Source: Miscanthus floridulus (lineage: Eukaryota > Streptophyta > Magnoliopsida > Poales > Poaceae). From it: a DNA stretch of 64,000 nucleotides. This document shows, piece by piece, positions 22,501-34,500 of the stretch (position 1 is its first letter; each line of letters starts with the position of its first letter). Where the stretch lies: the NCBI RefSeq assembly GCF_019320115.1, contig NC_089581.1, positions 16,393,100-16,457,099 of the forward strand, written 5' to 3'. Made by a program: the position numbers and the translations under genes. Below the pieces are notes generated by a model. The model saw only the letters and a list, made by a program, of their open reading frames with translations. It was not told the DNA's origin and did not search any database.

Positions 22501-25500
22501 ACGGCAGCAATAAAGGTGCGGGAGGCTCAGGCGATTGGCGGCGAAGACTGTAGATGCAAAGGCAAGGAGGCGAAGTACGGAACCCTAGGGGTGAACCCCA
22601 TGGTTTTATAGGGGCGACGGATGCGAGAAGTGCAACCGTCTGCCTCGATCTCCGAGCCTGCCACGACATACCACCGCGTCATGTCGCGGGATACGCGCCC
22701 GCGATCCCTATCCTTTCCCACCAGAATCGCACCGGACGGTTCGCCTTCCCGAGCGGACCGGACTCTTTTCCCACAGAGGGGATACGAGTCAAAAAGCTTC
22801 TTCTCCGGCCCGCCTGGGCCCAGGAGTCCAAGGGCCGGCCCAACAGTCCCAACGGCCGCCCCAACAAGGGATGGGCCCACGAGCAACCAATACTCAGGTA
22901 CACGAGCATCAGGGGAGCCTCGATCCACAATCGAGTCCCAGCCAGGCTGACCCTGGATGAAATCCCCACGAACGGGATACCGGGGTTCCCTTACAACTAT
23001 CCAGGTGACAAAAACCGAATCTCACAGCCTTACCCGCGAAGGGTCCGAAATTACCCCCCGGGCGATTCTATCCGAATCACCTAGGGGCCCGGGGGCTACA
23101 CCCGACGGGTGCGCTCGCACGCACCCTCTGGCAAATCAAAATACCCCTCAGGCGATTCTATCTGAATCACCCGGGGGCTCGGGGGCTACACCCGTCGGGT
23201 GTGCTCACACGCACCCTATGGCAAGTCAAAATACCCCCCAGGCGATTCTATCCGAATCATCCGAGGGCTCGAGGGCTACTGTCGGGGACCTAATACCGGG
23301 GTACCCAATGATGTGGAACTAATAACCATCGAGCGTTGATGCTTCCGGTCACACAAGAACACTACTACGCTTCTTGTCCGAACGACGGAAGATTGGTTCC
23401 GCCTTGCCCGACCCCCGAGGGCTAGACTCCGCCTCGCTCGACGTCCGAGGACGGGCTCCGCCTCGCCCGACCTCTGAGGACAGGCTCTGCCCCGCCCGAT
23501 GGCTGAGGGCCGGCTTCGCCCCGCCCGATGGCTGAGGGCCGGCTCCGCCCCGCCCGACGTAGGAGGGCTGGTTCCACCCCGCCCGACATCCGAGGGTGGG
23601 CTCCGCCACGCCCGACGGTTGAGGGCCGGCTCCGCCTCACCCGACGTTTGATGGCTGGTTCCGCCCCGCCCAATGTCCGAGTGTGGGCTCCGCCTCACCC
23701 GACGACTGAGGGCTGGCTCCGCCTCGCCTGATGATTACACCCTGCTCCTTCATGCTGACAAGCACAGGGTACGACAGGACATTCGAGTCAACCGCAGTAC
23801 CGAGGACTGTGGGGGTATTAACCCCTATACCCTTACGTCTAGGCTTGGGCCGGCCCGGACCAGGGGGTCTGGCCCATTAGAAGACGACGCGCGGCCCGAT
23901 CGATCTGCTCGGAATCCCATGCAAGGAATCAAGGCAGACTTGGAGATCAAGCAAGATCCTGGTCGGTTAGAATAAGAATCCTTATCCGGCCACCTATGGC
24001 AATTGTAACTGGTTAGGATTAGTTTCCAGATCTGTAACCCTGCCCCCCAGACTATATAGGGCGGGCAGGGGACCCCTCTCAAAAAACATCTCATTGACAT
24101 ACACCAATACAATCAGACGCAGGACGTAGGTATTACGCTTTCACGGCGGCCGAACCTGGATAAACCTTATGTCTATCTTGCGTCACCATCTCGTTCGTGG
24201 CTTGCGCACCTGTCTGCCGATAATCTACTACCTTGGGCATACCCCTAGGTAGATTGCCGACCATATTTCGTCGATAGAGGCGCGCCAGGTAGGGGATGTG
24301 CGTACTGCTCCTTAGACGAACAAGATGGTCATCATCCCCGGTTCCATGGCTATGCCGAACGGCCTCACGTTCATCATCGGTCAGATCACCTAGACCACTG
24401 GCTCCGACAACTTCATCGCCATGACCATGGAGGAGGCGTGGATCCAATCTGCGTCGACCACTGCTTCACCAGCATCAGCTATGACTCTGACCACGTTGGA
24501 TCTGGCTCCGGCCACACCAGCATCGTCTTTAGCCACGCCGACAACCCGTCGTTCGCTTCCTCGCTACAAAGGGAAGCAGATCGACAACACCGACCTCCTC
24601 AACTCCATCGATCGGGTCGGCACCAAGCTTGCTGAAACCCTAGCTCTGGTAGATTCGATTCAAAATCAACCTATCGAGCAGGTAACCACTACCCACAATA
24701 GATCTACCCAACCAGCTCGGGCCAGTCGTCCTGCACGACTCGGTACGGATCTCGTGGTCACGTCTACTCCTGAAGGGCGCTCCGTTCGTCGCTGGCCAGC
24801 CCCCGCAACTGGTCTCTGGCTCTCCGAGTGCGAAGCCTTGATGAAGAATTACCAGGCTGAGCCCTACGGCCTGCAAAACACTGTTTCCAACTACACGTAC
24901 AATATACAACGCTGCTCGGATCTGTGTTTTATACATCGACCTCGGCCAAAGCCACGCAACTTCGTCAACATGGTTCAGATTGAGGAGTATCAAGAAGGAT
25001 CGGTCCACACAGTTCAAGAGGGCGGTTCAAGCTCCCCGTCCAGCATCGCATCTATTGGCTCCGTCCACACTGAGCTTCAGCATCGTGACAATGAAGAAGT
25101 TGAATACGATCTGGATATCCCAGACCACTCCCTAGGTTTCCCACGATTCTCATCATTCCCACCAAGGCGAGGAGACTTGATCAATGTCGTCAGTAATGAC
25201 GAGCCACCGGCAGTTGGTGAAACAGAACAAGAAAGGCTAGCACGCGAAGCACGCAATATTGACCGGTTTAATCGCAGACAAGTCGAAGCCAAGGCAGAAG
25301 AGGAGGCACGACGCATAAGGGTCCAGCCACGCGATCTCAACAATGCCTTTGATAGGGTAGGAGAAAAGCAGGTCTTCAGGACTCCAAGCACCAACGTAGC
25401 TGTTGCTATGGCGACAATGCAAGGACTACCCAATACCCCGGAAATCCAGGCAGTTCGTGATGATGTACAAGCTTACCTGACGGCTGCTATAGCCCAGACC

Positions 25501-28500
25501 GCAGAGATTGCAAACCAAGCCCGGGCTCCATCCGTCTCAGTCGAATCAAGCCACAGCCGCCAGTACTCAAGTCGCTCACAGCCACCCAACCAACGTGGCT
25601 CACGCAACAGCGACCCATCAGACAACCGTCAAGGCGGAAACAGTGGTCATGATGGTGGTCGGGACGACAACCGCCGCGACTACCGGGACGACAACCGACG
25701 CGACTACTGGGACAATCTCCGTGATAACCGCGGTCGCGGGGTCAACTAGGGGGGCAATCGGGATCGCCGTGATGACAATAACGATCTCCGCCATTACCTC
25801 AGAGAACGCGATCTGCACGATCGCATTAACCAAAGAGCCAACGATCGTGCATCCCACGAAAGCTATCGCCGTATGGAATATGATACCACCCACGACCCTC
25901 CGGGTTTGAAGCAGTTCACTCCTCACCTTCGCCAAGTCGTATGGCCCAAAAACTTCAAGCTCGAAAAACTCCAGAAGTACGATGGCAAAGAGAACCTCTA
26001 GTTATGGGTCATGCTCTACGAAACCGCGTGCAGATCAGCCATGGCTGACGAGCACGTCATGTCTAATTACTTCCCAGTCGCCGTCGGCCACGCAGACTAC
26101 CAATGGCTGGTCAGCTTGCCGGCGAACTACTTTGATTCTTGGCAAGAGCTCAAGCAAGCATTCATCGACAACTTCATTGCTACTTGCGAACAACCCGACA
26201 ACAAATATGATCTACAGCGGATTCGAGATCGCAAAGATGAGCCACTGCGCGAGTACGTCCGACGCTTCTCGGAGATGCGCATCAAGGTCCCGTTAATCTC
26301 CGACAACGAGGCAATCGAAGCTTTCATCACTGGTCTCCGCTTCCATGATGCCCTAAGGGACAAGCTCCTCCGCAAAAGACCTGAATCGGTCACACCGCTC
26401 CTAGCCACTGCTAAAAAATATGCGGACGCCGATGATGCGAAAAAGATAATCATCGAAGAAGCAGCAAGGGTTCCACGCTCCGACCACCCCCCACACCGCG
26501 ACGACTACCGCGACAACCGTGGTCAGAACGACAATTTTGATTGCCGCAACCAGCGCAACGATTCCCGTGACCACCACGACTAGCGTAATCAGCGGCGTAA
26601 TCGCGGTGACGATTACAGGGGCAAGCATGCTCGGGAAGATGACGGCGAAGTCAACACCGTTAAAAAAGGTGGCGGACGTCGTAACTACGAAGAAGACTAC
26701 GCCAAAGCATTGAAAGGACCTTGCCAGCTCCATCCCAAGTCAAACCATACCATGGAGAATTGCCGTGTTCTCAAATCCATCTACACGCGCCAACAGGCTC
26801 CGGATAAATCTGACAAGCCTAACGACACAGGGGAGCAGCGTAACGAGGGCAACGATAATGAAGACGCAGATCCCCGTCACAAGTACATCAAGCCAACCGA
26901 CTGTGTCCACACCATCATTGGGGGCAGAGTGTCCATCAAGACCAAACAAGAACGCAAGATGCTCGCCCACGCTTGCTTGAACGTGGCCAATGCCGACAAC
27001 CTCATCGCCGATCCACGGCTCCCTCCTTGGTCTCACCGTGAGATCTTCTTCAGCAGAAAGGACCAATGGGCTGCAATACCTGTGCCAGGGCGTTTTCCTC
27101 TGGTTCTCGATCCTTGTATCAACAAGGTTTAGTTCGATAGAGTGATGATTGACGGCGGCAGTTCCATCGATATACTGTTCAAGAACAGTTTGCCAGCCCT
27201 GAAGATAACCCAGGCTGATCTCAAGTCATACGAGGCATAGTTCTGGGGCGTTCTCCCCGGACAGAGCTCCACACCTCTCGGGCAGATCATGCTACCTGTG
27301 CAATTTGGTACCCCAGACCACATCCGCACCGACTACGTCAACTTCGTGGTCGCCGACTTCGAAGGCACCTACCATGCTATCCTTGGCCGACCAGCGCTCA
27401 CCAAGTTCATGGCCATACCTCACTACAGGTATTTGGTGCTCAAGAAGCATACTGAGAAGGGGGTTCTAACTCTCAGGGGCAACGTATACGTAACTTACAC
27501 CTGCGACGATGACAACTTCAAAATAGCAGAGGCTCACGACCTCTCTATTCGCATGGCCGAGACCACGCTCGACGCCAAGAAGACCCTAGCCGATCACCTG
27601 GAAATCCCAGAGCTCGAGGCCCCACGCAAGAACATCAAGTCCAAAGAGCACAAAGAGATCTAGCTGGTCGACGGTGATCCCAGCAAAACGGCCCTTATCG
27701 GGGCCAACCTGGATCCTAAATAGGAAGACGCGCTCGTCAGGTTCTTGAGAAGCAACGTGAGTGTGTTCGCATGGAAACCCGCTGACATGCCCGGTGTACC
27801 TCGGAACTTGATCGAGCACTCCTTAAATGTCGATGGCAAGGCCAAACCCATCAAGCAGAAGCTACGACAGTTCGCTCGCGACAAAAAGAAGGCTATTAGG
27901 GTAGAAGTTACACGGCTTTTAGCAGCCGAATTTATCAAAGAAGTGTATCATCCAGAGTGGTTAGCCAACCCGGTTCTTGTACGTAAAAAGAATAAGGAAT
28001 GGAGAATGTGCGTTGATTACACTGATCTCAACAAACACTGCCCTAAAGACCCCTTCGGCTTACCTCGCATAGACGAGGTCGTAGATTCAACTGCCGGTTG
28101 CGAGCTGCTTTCCTTTCTCGATTGCTACTCTGGTTATCACCAGATAGCTCTCAAAAAGGACGACCAGATCAAGACATCCTTCATCACGCCCTTCGGCGCC
28201 TACTGCTACACGACCATGTCGTTCGGGCTCAAGAACGCTGGGGCTACCTACCAACGCGCCATACAGGCCTGCCTCAAAGACCAGATAAAAGACGATCTTG
28301 TCGAGGCTTATGTTGACGATGTAGTTGTTAAAACCAAGGAAGCATACACCCTTGTCGACAACCTAGAACGTACCTTTGCAGCCCTTAACATATTCCAATG
28401 GAAATTAAACCCAAAGGCGTGCATCTTTGGTGTTCCATCTGGTATACTGCTCGGCAACGTCGTCAGTCACGACGGCATACGCCCTAACCCAGAGAAAGTA

Positions 28501-31500
28501 AAAGTTGTCTTGGACATGAAGCCGCCCAAAAAGGTGAAGGATGTTCAGAAGCTTACCGGATGCATGGCTGCCCTCAGTCGTTTCATATCCAGATTAGGCA
28601 AAAAAGGACTACCGTTTTTCCAGCTGCTCAAAGCATCCGAGAAGTTTGAGTGGTCGGAGGAAGCAGACGCTGCCTTTACACAGCTGAAACAATTCCTTAC
28701 ATCACCTCCGATCCTCACTGCTCCCAGAGAAGACGAAACCCTCCTGCTTTACATTGCGGCAACTAATCGAGTGGTCTCCACTGCCATGGTGGTCGAGCGC
28801 GACGAGCCCGACCACGTCTACAAGGTACAGCGACCAATTTATTTCGTGAGTGAGGTGCTCAATGAATCCAAGACCAGGTACCCACAGATTCAGAAACTGA
28901 TCTACGCCATACTAATTACATCCTGAAAGTTGAAACACTACTTCGACGGATATCGTGTGGTGGTCATGACCGAGTACCCTCTGGGAGACATCATTCGCAA
29001 CAAGGATGCAAACGGGCGCATCGTCAAATGGGCAATGGAGCTATGCCCTTTCTCCTTGGAATTTGCAAGTCGTACTACAATCAAGTCTCAGGCACTTGTC
29101 GATTTCATCGTCGAGTGGACAGACTTAAGCACACCTGCCTCTCAGGGGCCCACCGAGTATTGGAAGATGTACTTCGACGGCTCTCTCAACATCGACGGCG
29201 CAGGAGCAGGAGTCCTTTTCGTATCACCATCCGGTCGAGCTCGGTGTCAAGCGTCTCTATGTTTACGGAGACTCGGCTCAGGTCATCAACCAACTCAACA
29301 AGGACTAGGATACGACCAGCGAAAAGATGGACACATACTGCAAAGCGATCAGAAAGCTGGAAGGCAAGTTCTATGGCATCGAATACACACATGTGGTCCA
29401 GGACAAAAATCAAGCAGCAGATGCGCTGTCAAAGTTAGGATCATCCCGAGCCAAAGCCCCACATGGCGTATTTGTTCAAGACCTGCTCACGCCCTCCATT
29501 AAAGAAGAAGATCCCGCGGTCGACAAGCCTCCAGACCGGCTATTGGTGGCTACGGTTCCGGCGTCAAACACCACCAAACCACCTCCGACCACTAAGGAGC
29601 CCGACTGGAGAGTATCTTTCATCAAATACCTAACAGATGGCAACGGTTACACCGATCGGATAGAAAACGAACGCCTGATGCGTCGCAGTAAGCAGTATCT
29701 GCTCGTCGATGGCAAATTGTGGCACAAGAACGCGAAGGAGGAAATCTTGATGAAATGTATAACCTAGGAGGATGGTGAACATCTCCTAGACAAAAATCCA
29801 CTCCGGCTCCTGCGGCAACCACGCGGCCTCGAGAACGCTGGTTGGCAAGGCTTTCCGAGCAGGGTTCTATTGGCTGTCAGCCGTAGCCGATGCAGAGAAG
29901 CTAGTCCGCCATTGTGAAGGTTGTCAGTTTTTCGCCAAGAGAATCCACGTACCAGCACACGAGATTCAGACTATACCAGCCTCTTGGCCCTTCGCATGCT
30001 GGGGACTGGACATGATCGGGTCTTTCAAACCGGCCCCTAGAAAATTTACATGCGTCTTTGTGCTGATCGACAAATTCTCCAAGTGGACAGAGTACATGCC
30101 CCTAGTCAAGGCATCCTCAGAAAAGGCTGTCGCGTTCCTCGACTAGGTCATCCACCGCTTTGGCATACCCAACAGCATCATTACTGATCTGGGTACTCAG
30201 TTCACCGGGAACGTTTTTTGGGACTTCTGCGATGAAAGGAGCATAGTAGTAAAATACGTCTCGGTGGCACACCCTAGAGCTAATGGACAGGTCGAGCGGG
30301 CAAATGGTATGATCCTGGACGCACTTAAGAGGATGTACAGAGAGAATGATAAAGCTCCTGGACGATGGCTCAAAGAGTTACCAGCCGTGGTCTGGGGTCT
30401 CAGAACCCAGCCCAGTCGCAATACCGGCGTATCGCCATACTTTATGATTTATGGCGCTGAGGCAGTGCTTCCAGCAGATATAGCCTTCAGATCAGCACGG
30501 GTAGAGAACTTCGACGAAGACAAGGCCAATGAAGTGCGGGAGATAGAAGTGAATAGTGTAGAAGAGAAGCGGCTCAATTCTTGCGTACGTACAGCCAAAT
30601 ACCTTGCTGTTTTACGCAGGTACTACAACAAGAACGTCAAGGAGCGGTTCTTCGTGGTCGAGGACCTGGTCCTGAAGTGGAAGACGAATCAGGCTGGTGT
30701 CCACAAACTCGCAACCCCATGGGAAGGACCCTTCATGATCAAGGAGGTTACACGCCTTACATCTTACAGGTTAGCTCGCCTAAACGGCACAGACGTACCC
30801 AATTCCTAGCACATCGACAAGCTTAGGCGTTTCTATGCTTAGCTACTAAGATATGTACCCCTCTTGTACTTCTGATTTATTTCAATAAAGCTATTATGAT
30901 TTCTCCGACCACTCTAATGTGTCACTTCGAAGTCTATTATTACTCTAACTTTACCAGTTAAAACCGACCACCATTCCTTCTCAGGTTCTCAGAGCAGGCC
31001 CTGTCTCCGGTTCCTCCCAACGCGTGCATGGGATCCGCTCTCTACGCTACGGGTGATCGGCAGGTGCTCTCTTGTTTGACTTGTGTGTTTCTATGTGTGC
31101 ACAAGCTACGCACCCCACACTCCGACAGCAAGACAAACCAATGCCATACAAACCTTTCAGGATGACGTGTCGACTAAACTGGTACAACTAAACAGAACGC
31201 CAACACATTCTAACTTAGTTACATCAACACGATATCCGAGCTTAAACACGTTTTCTACAAAACAAACAAGCTTATGTTGATATACAGTTACGTTATTACA
31301 AGCTTGCCTGAAAAGGTCCAAGTTTACAATAACCCAACTACATCTTCTTCTACAGCTATAGCCTACACTATTGGCTGGCCGGGGCACGCGGCGCCTGCTG
31401 CTCGCTGGGCCTGACATCGTGCTCGGGTCTCGGGGACTCTGGCATTGATCGAGCTGAAGAAGATGGCCCCACCGATGCCTGGCTGGTCGAGACCGCAGGC

Positions 31501-34500
31501 TTCGCCGGTTGGCTTAAAGATGACGGCGCTCCCAGCTGACTTGTTGACGGCGTTCCTTGTACGGGTGGTGTCGCACCCCCACACAGGTTAATATCGCCAA
31601 TTATTTTCGCCAACAAGTCCAGCTGGGTCATTCGTAGCTCCTCGGCCTTGTCTGGATCTACCTCCTTCGGGTATCCAACCTCCAGGCGCTTGAGATCGAT
31701 CAGGGGTAGTGAGCACGTATCATACAATCCGACACAGGACGTAGGTATTACGTCTTCACGGCGGCCGAACCTGGATAAAACCTCGTGTCTGTCTTGCGTC
31801 ACCATCTCGTTCGTGGCTTGCGCACCTGTCTGCCGATAATCTACTACCTTGGGCATACCCCTAGGTAGACTGCCGACCATATTTCGTCGACAAGGACCAT
31901 GCCCTACACGTCTGCAGGAAGGTACCGTCAGGATACGATGGGACAGGTGCTTTAAGCCCTTTCCAACCTAACAGTGCTTGAATAGTGTTGTAGGCGCCGA
32001 CTTTTGTCCTATAGTGTTGTAGGTGCCGCCATCAGCCCTCGGGCGCGGATACTAATACAGGCATACGACAACCGCTACAATCCAAGGAAGAACTCACATC
32101 ATCTACAGTGATAGGCGTATAGTCATTTCTCCGTCTACTCCCCGCAGAGTCATGGCTCGGCGCCCTGACGCACCGCACCGCACCGTCTGTCAGGGGAGGA
32201 TGGGACATGACCACTCGCTGAAACAAAGTCAGAGCCCGGCCCTATCAGGATCGGCGGATCATGCTATCCCTGGCGTGGTCTGCCATGTCAGCAGGGCAGG
32301 CTCAAGGGAAAAGGAAGACCCGACGCCCTTGAAGGACTTTCTCTGCCTTTGGTTTTTTCCTCTTTCTCTCATCTGTAACCCCTGCTCCCCCCTTGGTCTA
32401 TAAAAGGGAGGGTGGGACACCCCACGAAAGGGAGATCAGTTCGACACATCACACACACAGCCAAGCAGCAACAGAGCTCTTGGTGTCCTTTCGACTATTC
32501 CATCAGAGACTTGGAACCTTCCCCTCTCTCGACCGTTTGTACCCCCTACCGCGAACCTTTTTCGGTACTGATAACACGAGCAGCAGCAGACTGGACGTAG
32601 GGACATTCAGCCTGAACCAGTATAAACCTTATGTCCTTTAGTGCACCATCCGAGCCTAACGCGCAACAATTATAAATTTACTAGCCGGTGTTTGTTCGAA
32701 ACACCGACAAGAAGATTGCTTCTCAAGGGTGGTGTGCAGATAGACTGGCCGATTGGCTAAAGAAGAACCCTAACAAAGGTCCCAAAGATGCAAAGGACAA
32801 GTTAGAGGGTGATTATGGGATTACTTTGAAATATTCGAAAGCATGGTCTGGTCTGAAGCTGGCCATAGAGCAGATTCATGGTACATATGAGGAACCTTTT
32901 CAACTTCTGTTTAATTGGAAAACTCAAATTGAGATGAGCTCTCCTGGAAGCATTGTAGAGATTGAGCTAGAAGGTAGCCATGTGTAGATGGATTTTTGGA
33001 TGGCTGTAGACCCTTTGTGGGCATAGATGCCACGGCCTTGAAAGACCAGTACACCGGATAGTTGGCTTCAGCAACTAGTGTTGATGGCCACAATTGGTTA
33101 TATCATTTGACCTTTGCTGTTTTTCACTCAGAGACAGAGGACAACTAGAAATGGTTTCTGCAGCAGTTGCGTAGAGCTATAGGCTCACCAGAAGGCCTTG
33201 TAATATGTACATACGCTTGTAAAGGGTTGGAACTGCAGTGGGCAAGGTATTCCTAGAAGCAGAGAACAGAGAGTGTATGAGGCACTTGTATTCCAACTTC
33301 ATGAAGCACTATCATGGGGATGTATTCACTGACCACTTATATCTTGCTGCAAGAAGCTACATAGAGGGTCTTTCAAGTGGCATATGCAGAAGATTTATAA
33401 GTTTGCTCCTGATGCTATAGAATACCTGCAAGAATATCATGGCAGGTTGTGGTATAGATGTGAATTTTTAGAGAAAAGTAAATGTGATTATTTAACCAAT
33501 AATGTGTCTGAGAGTTTCAATGCTCAGATCAAGAATTCAAAAGGCTTATTATTGCATGAATTGCTTGATAGAATTAGAGAGTTGATCATGGAGAAGAGGT
33601 ACATTAGGAGGAAGATAGGGAGAGAGATGCAGGATGGCATCCTTCTAGGTGTCATCAAGGAGCTAAATACAATTAGCAAAAACCTTAAAGTTGTCAGAGT
33701 TACAAGGAGTGATGAGCACATGGCTGAAGTTACATTGCTTGATAACTACAACAACCAAAAGAGGCATTCAGTGGACCTCCAGAACCACTCATGTGGATGT
33801 AGGGAATGGCAGCTCACAGGCAAGCCTTACAAACATGCCTTGGCATGGATACTATCCAACAGAGGGATCAAAATTGTTGATTTTGTGCATGAGTATTATT
33901 CAGTTGCTAGATTCAGGGCTGCATATGCTGCTAGAGTAGAGCCCATACCAGATAGATCACAATGGCCAGTTGTTGATCTTGGCTTCAAAGTTCTTCCACC
34001 ACTGATGGGCAGAGCTCCAGGTAGACCCAAGGTACAGAGCCAGAGAGGATGCCTGGAGACAAAGGCAAGCAAGAAGAAGGTCAAATGCAAAAGGTGTGGC
34101 AATTTTGGCCACTTCGCCAAAACTTGCAAGCTGCCAGAGCAAGGACAAGATGGAGAAGCTGCAGCAGGCACACAAAACAAGAGGTTCCTTCTCACCCCCT
34201 TCTTGTTTTCAGTTTACTGAAATTATTGCTCGGTGTGCTAACTTGACATTATGGCTATAACAGGAAGATGCAGGAAACAGAAGGAGACACTGCTGGACCA
34301 TCCCAAGTCAAGAAAAAGAAGGCTGCAACAAAGAAAAAGAAGACACCAAAGAAAAAGAAGACTCCAGTTAAAAAGAAGCTTGTGAAGGCAACTGCTGCTC
34401 CACAACCTAGTGTTGTCCGAAGCCTAAAAGACTTCATTGCCAGCCTATGAACATGTGTGATGGCAATATGTGTGATGAACTTTATTGTTAGCTGTGAACT

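Larger units (their letters stand above)
18489..23060. other. Tat-1 long 3' non-pol region
   Basis: This 4.6 kb stretch between pol and the terminal tandem repeats has no sense-strand gene. It holds two minus-strand ORFs with TATA-like boxes (19107-19430 and 22111-22434), a large imperfect duplication (20662-21410), and repeated modules around CCCACGCCC...GCTACGG followed by GCTCACCAGCA (about 18735-18780 and 21868-21905, and a weaker copy near 20213). Confidence 0.75.
23808..31892 (+). mobile_element. Tat-2: second Tat-lineage element, nested in the Tat-1 3' LTR
   Basis: A perfect 5-bp duplication AGGAC (23803-23807 and 31893-31897) flanks it. The 5' LTR starts TGTGGGGGTATTAACCCC; the element ends CGTCGACA. 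PBS-like GGCGCGCCAGGTAGGGG follows the 5' LTR. Gag and pol are nearly full length and are broken mainly by single nonsense codons. The 3' LTR has lost about its first 290 bp. An antisense ORF follows pol. Confidence 0.92.
11108..32709 (+). mobile_element. Tat-1: Tat-lineage Ty3-type LTR retrotransposon
   Basis: It starts TGTCGG and ends CCGACA. It lies in the MULE transposase reading between GGAAG (11103-11107) and AGAAG (32710-32714), an imperfect 5-bp duplication. The order is 5' LTR, PBS-like GGCGCGTCAGGTAGGGG, gag, protease, reverse transcriptase, RNase H, integrase, a long 3' non-pol region with antisense ORFs, a purine-rich tract and a 3' LTR. The long 3' region with antisense ORFs and the lack of a chromodomain point to the Tat lineage (RIRE2/Grande relatives). 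Tat-2 is inserted in its 3' LTR. Without Tat-2 the element is about 13.5 kb. Coding parts carry many nonsense codons. Confidence 0.9.
23280..32709 (+). repeat. Tat-1 3' LTR, split by Tat-2
   Basis: Segment one is 23280-23807 (starts TGTCGGGGACC and holds the minisatellite). Segment two is 31898-32709, with TATA box CTATAAAAGG near 32398 and the end GTTCGAAACACCGACA. Together they are about 1340 bp, compared with 1315 bp for the 5' LTR. The interruption is Tat-2 with its AGGAC duplication. Confidence 0.92.
9991..34450 (+). pseudogene. MURA-like MULE transposase, split by Tat-1 and decayed
   Basis: Part one is 9991-10940 and 11051-11107, and part two is 32710 to about 34450. Order: an N-terminal domain ([17 protein letters not shown]), an acidic linker, a MuDR-type domain ([29 protein letters not shown]), then after the LTR element a helical region ([15 protein letters not shown]), a degraded DDE core ([25 protein letters not shown]), a SWIM zinc finger (HSCGCREW with KPYKHALAW), a CCHC knuckle ([14 protein letters not shown]) and a Lys-rich tail ending SLKDFIASL. 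Breaks seen: a frameshift near 10620, TAG at 10711-10713, several stops between 32986 and 33150, and frameshifts near 33240 and 33380. Where the family has its second catalytic Asp the sequence reads ICTYACKG, so Asp appears replaced by Tyr. Two introns are inferred (10941-11050 and one near 34207-34262). The gene is dead as it stands. Confidence 0.88.

Noticed and set aside
23276..23698. Minus-strand frames with repeated Ser-Gly-Glu-Ala-Glu-Pro motifs
   Set aside because: They are translations of the LTR minisatellite and have no independent support. The same applies to 11177-11416.
31716..31892. A full 3' LTR for Tat-2
   Set aside because: Only the R-U5-like ~175 bp align with the 469-bp 5' LTR; the expected TGTGGGGGTATTAACC start is not present anywhere between 30843 and 31716.
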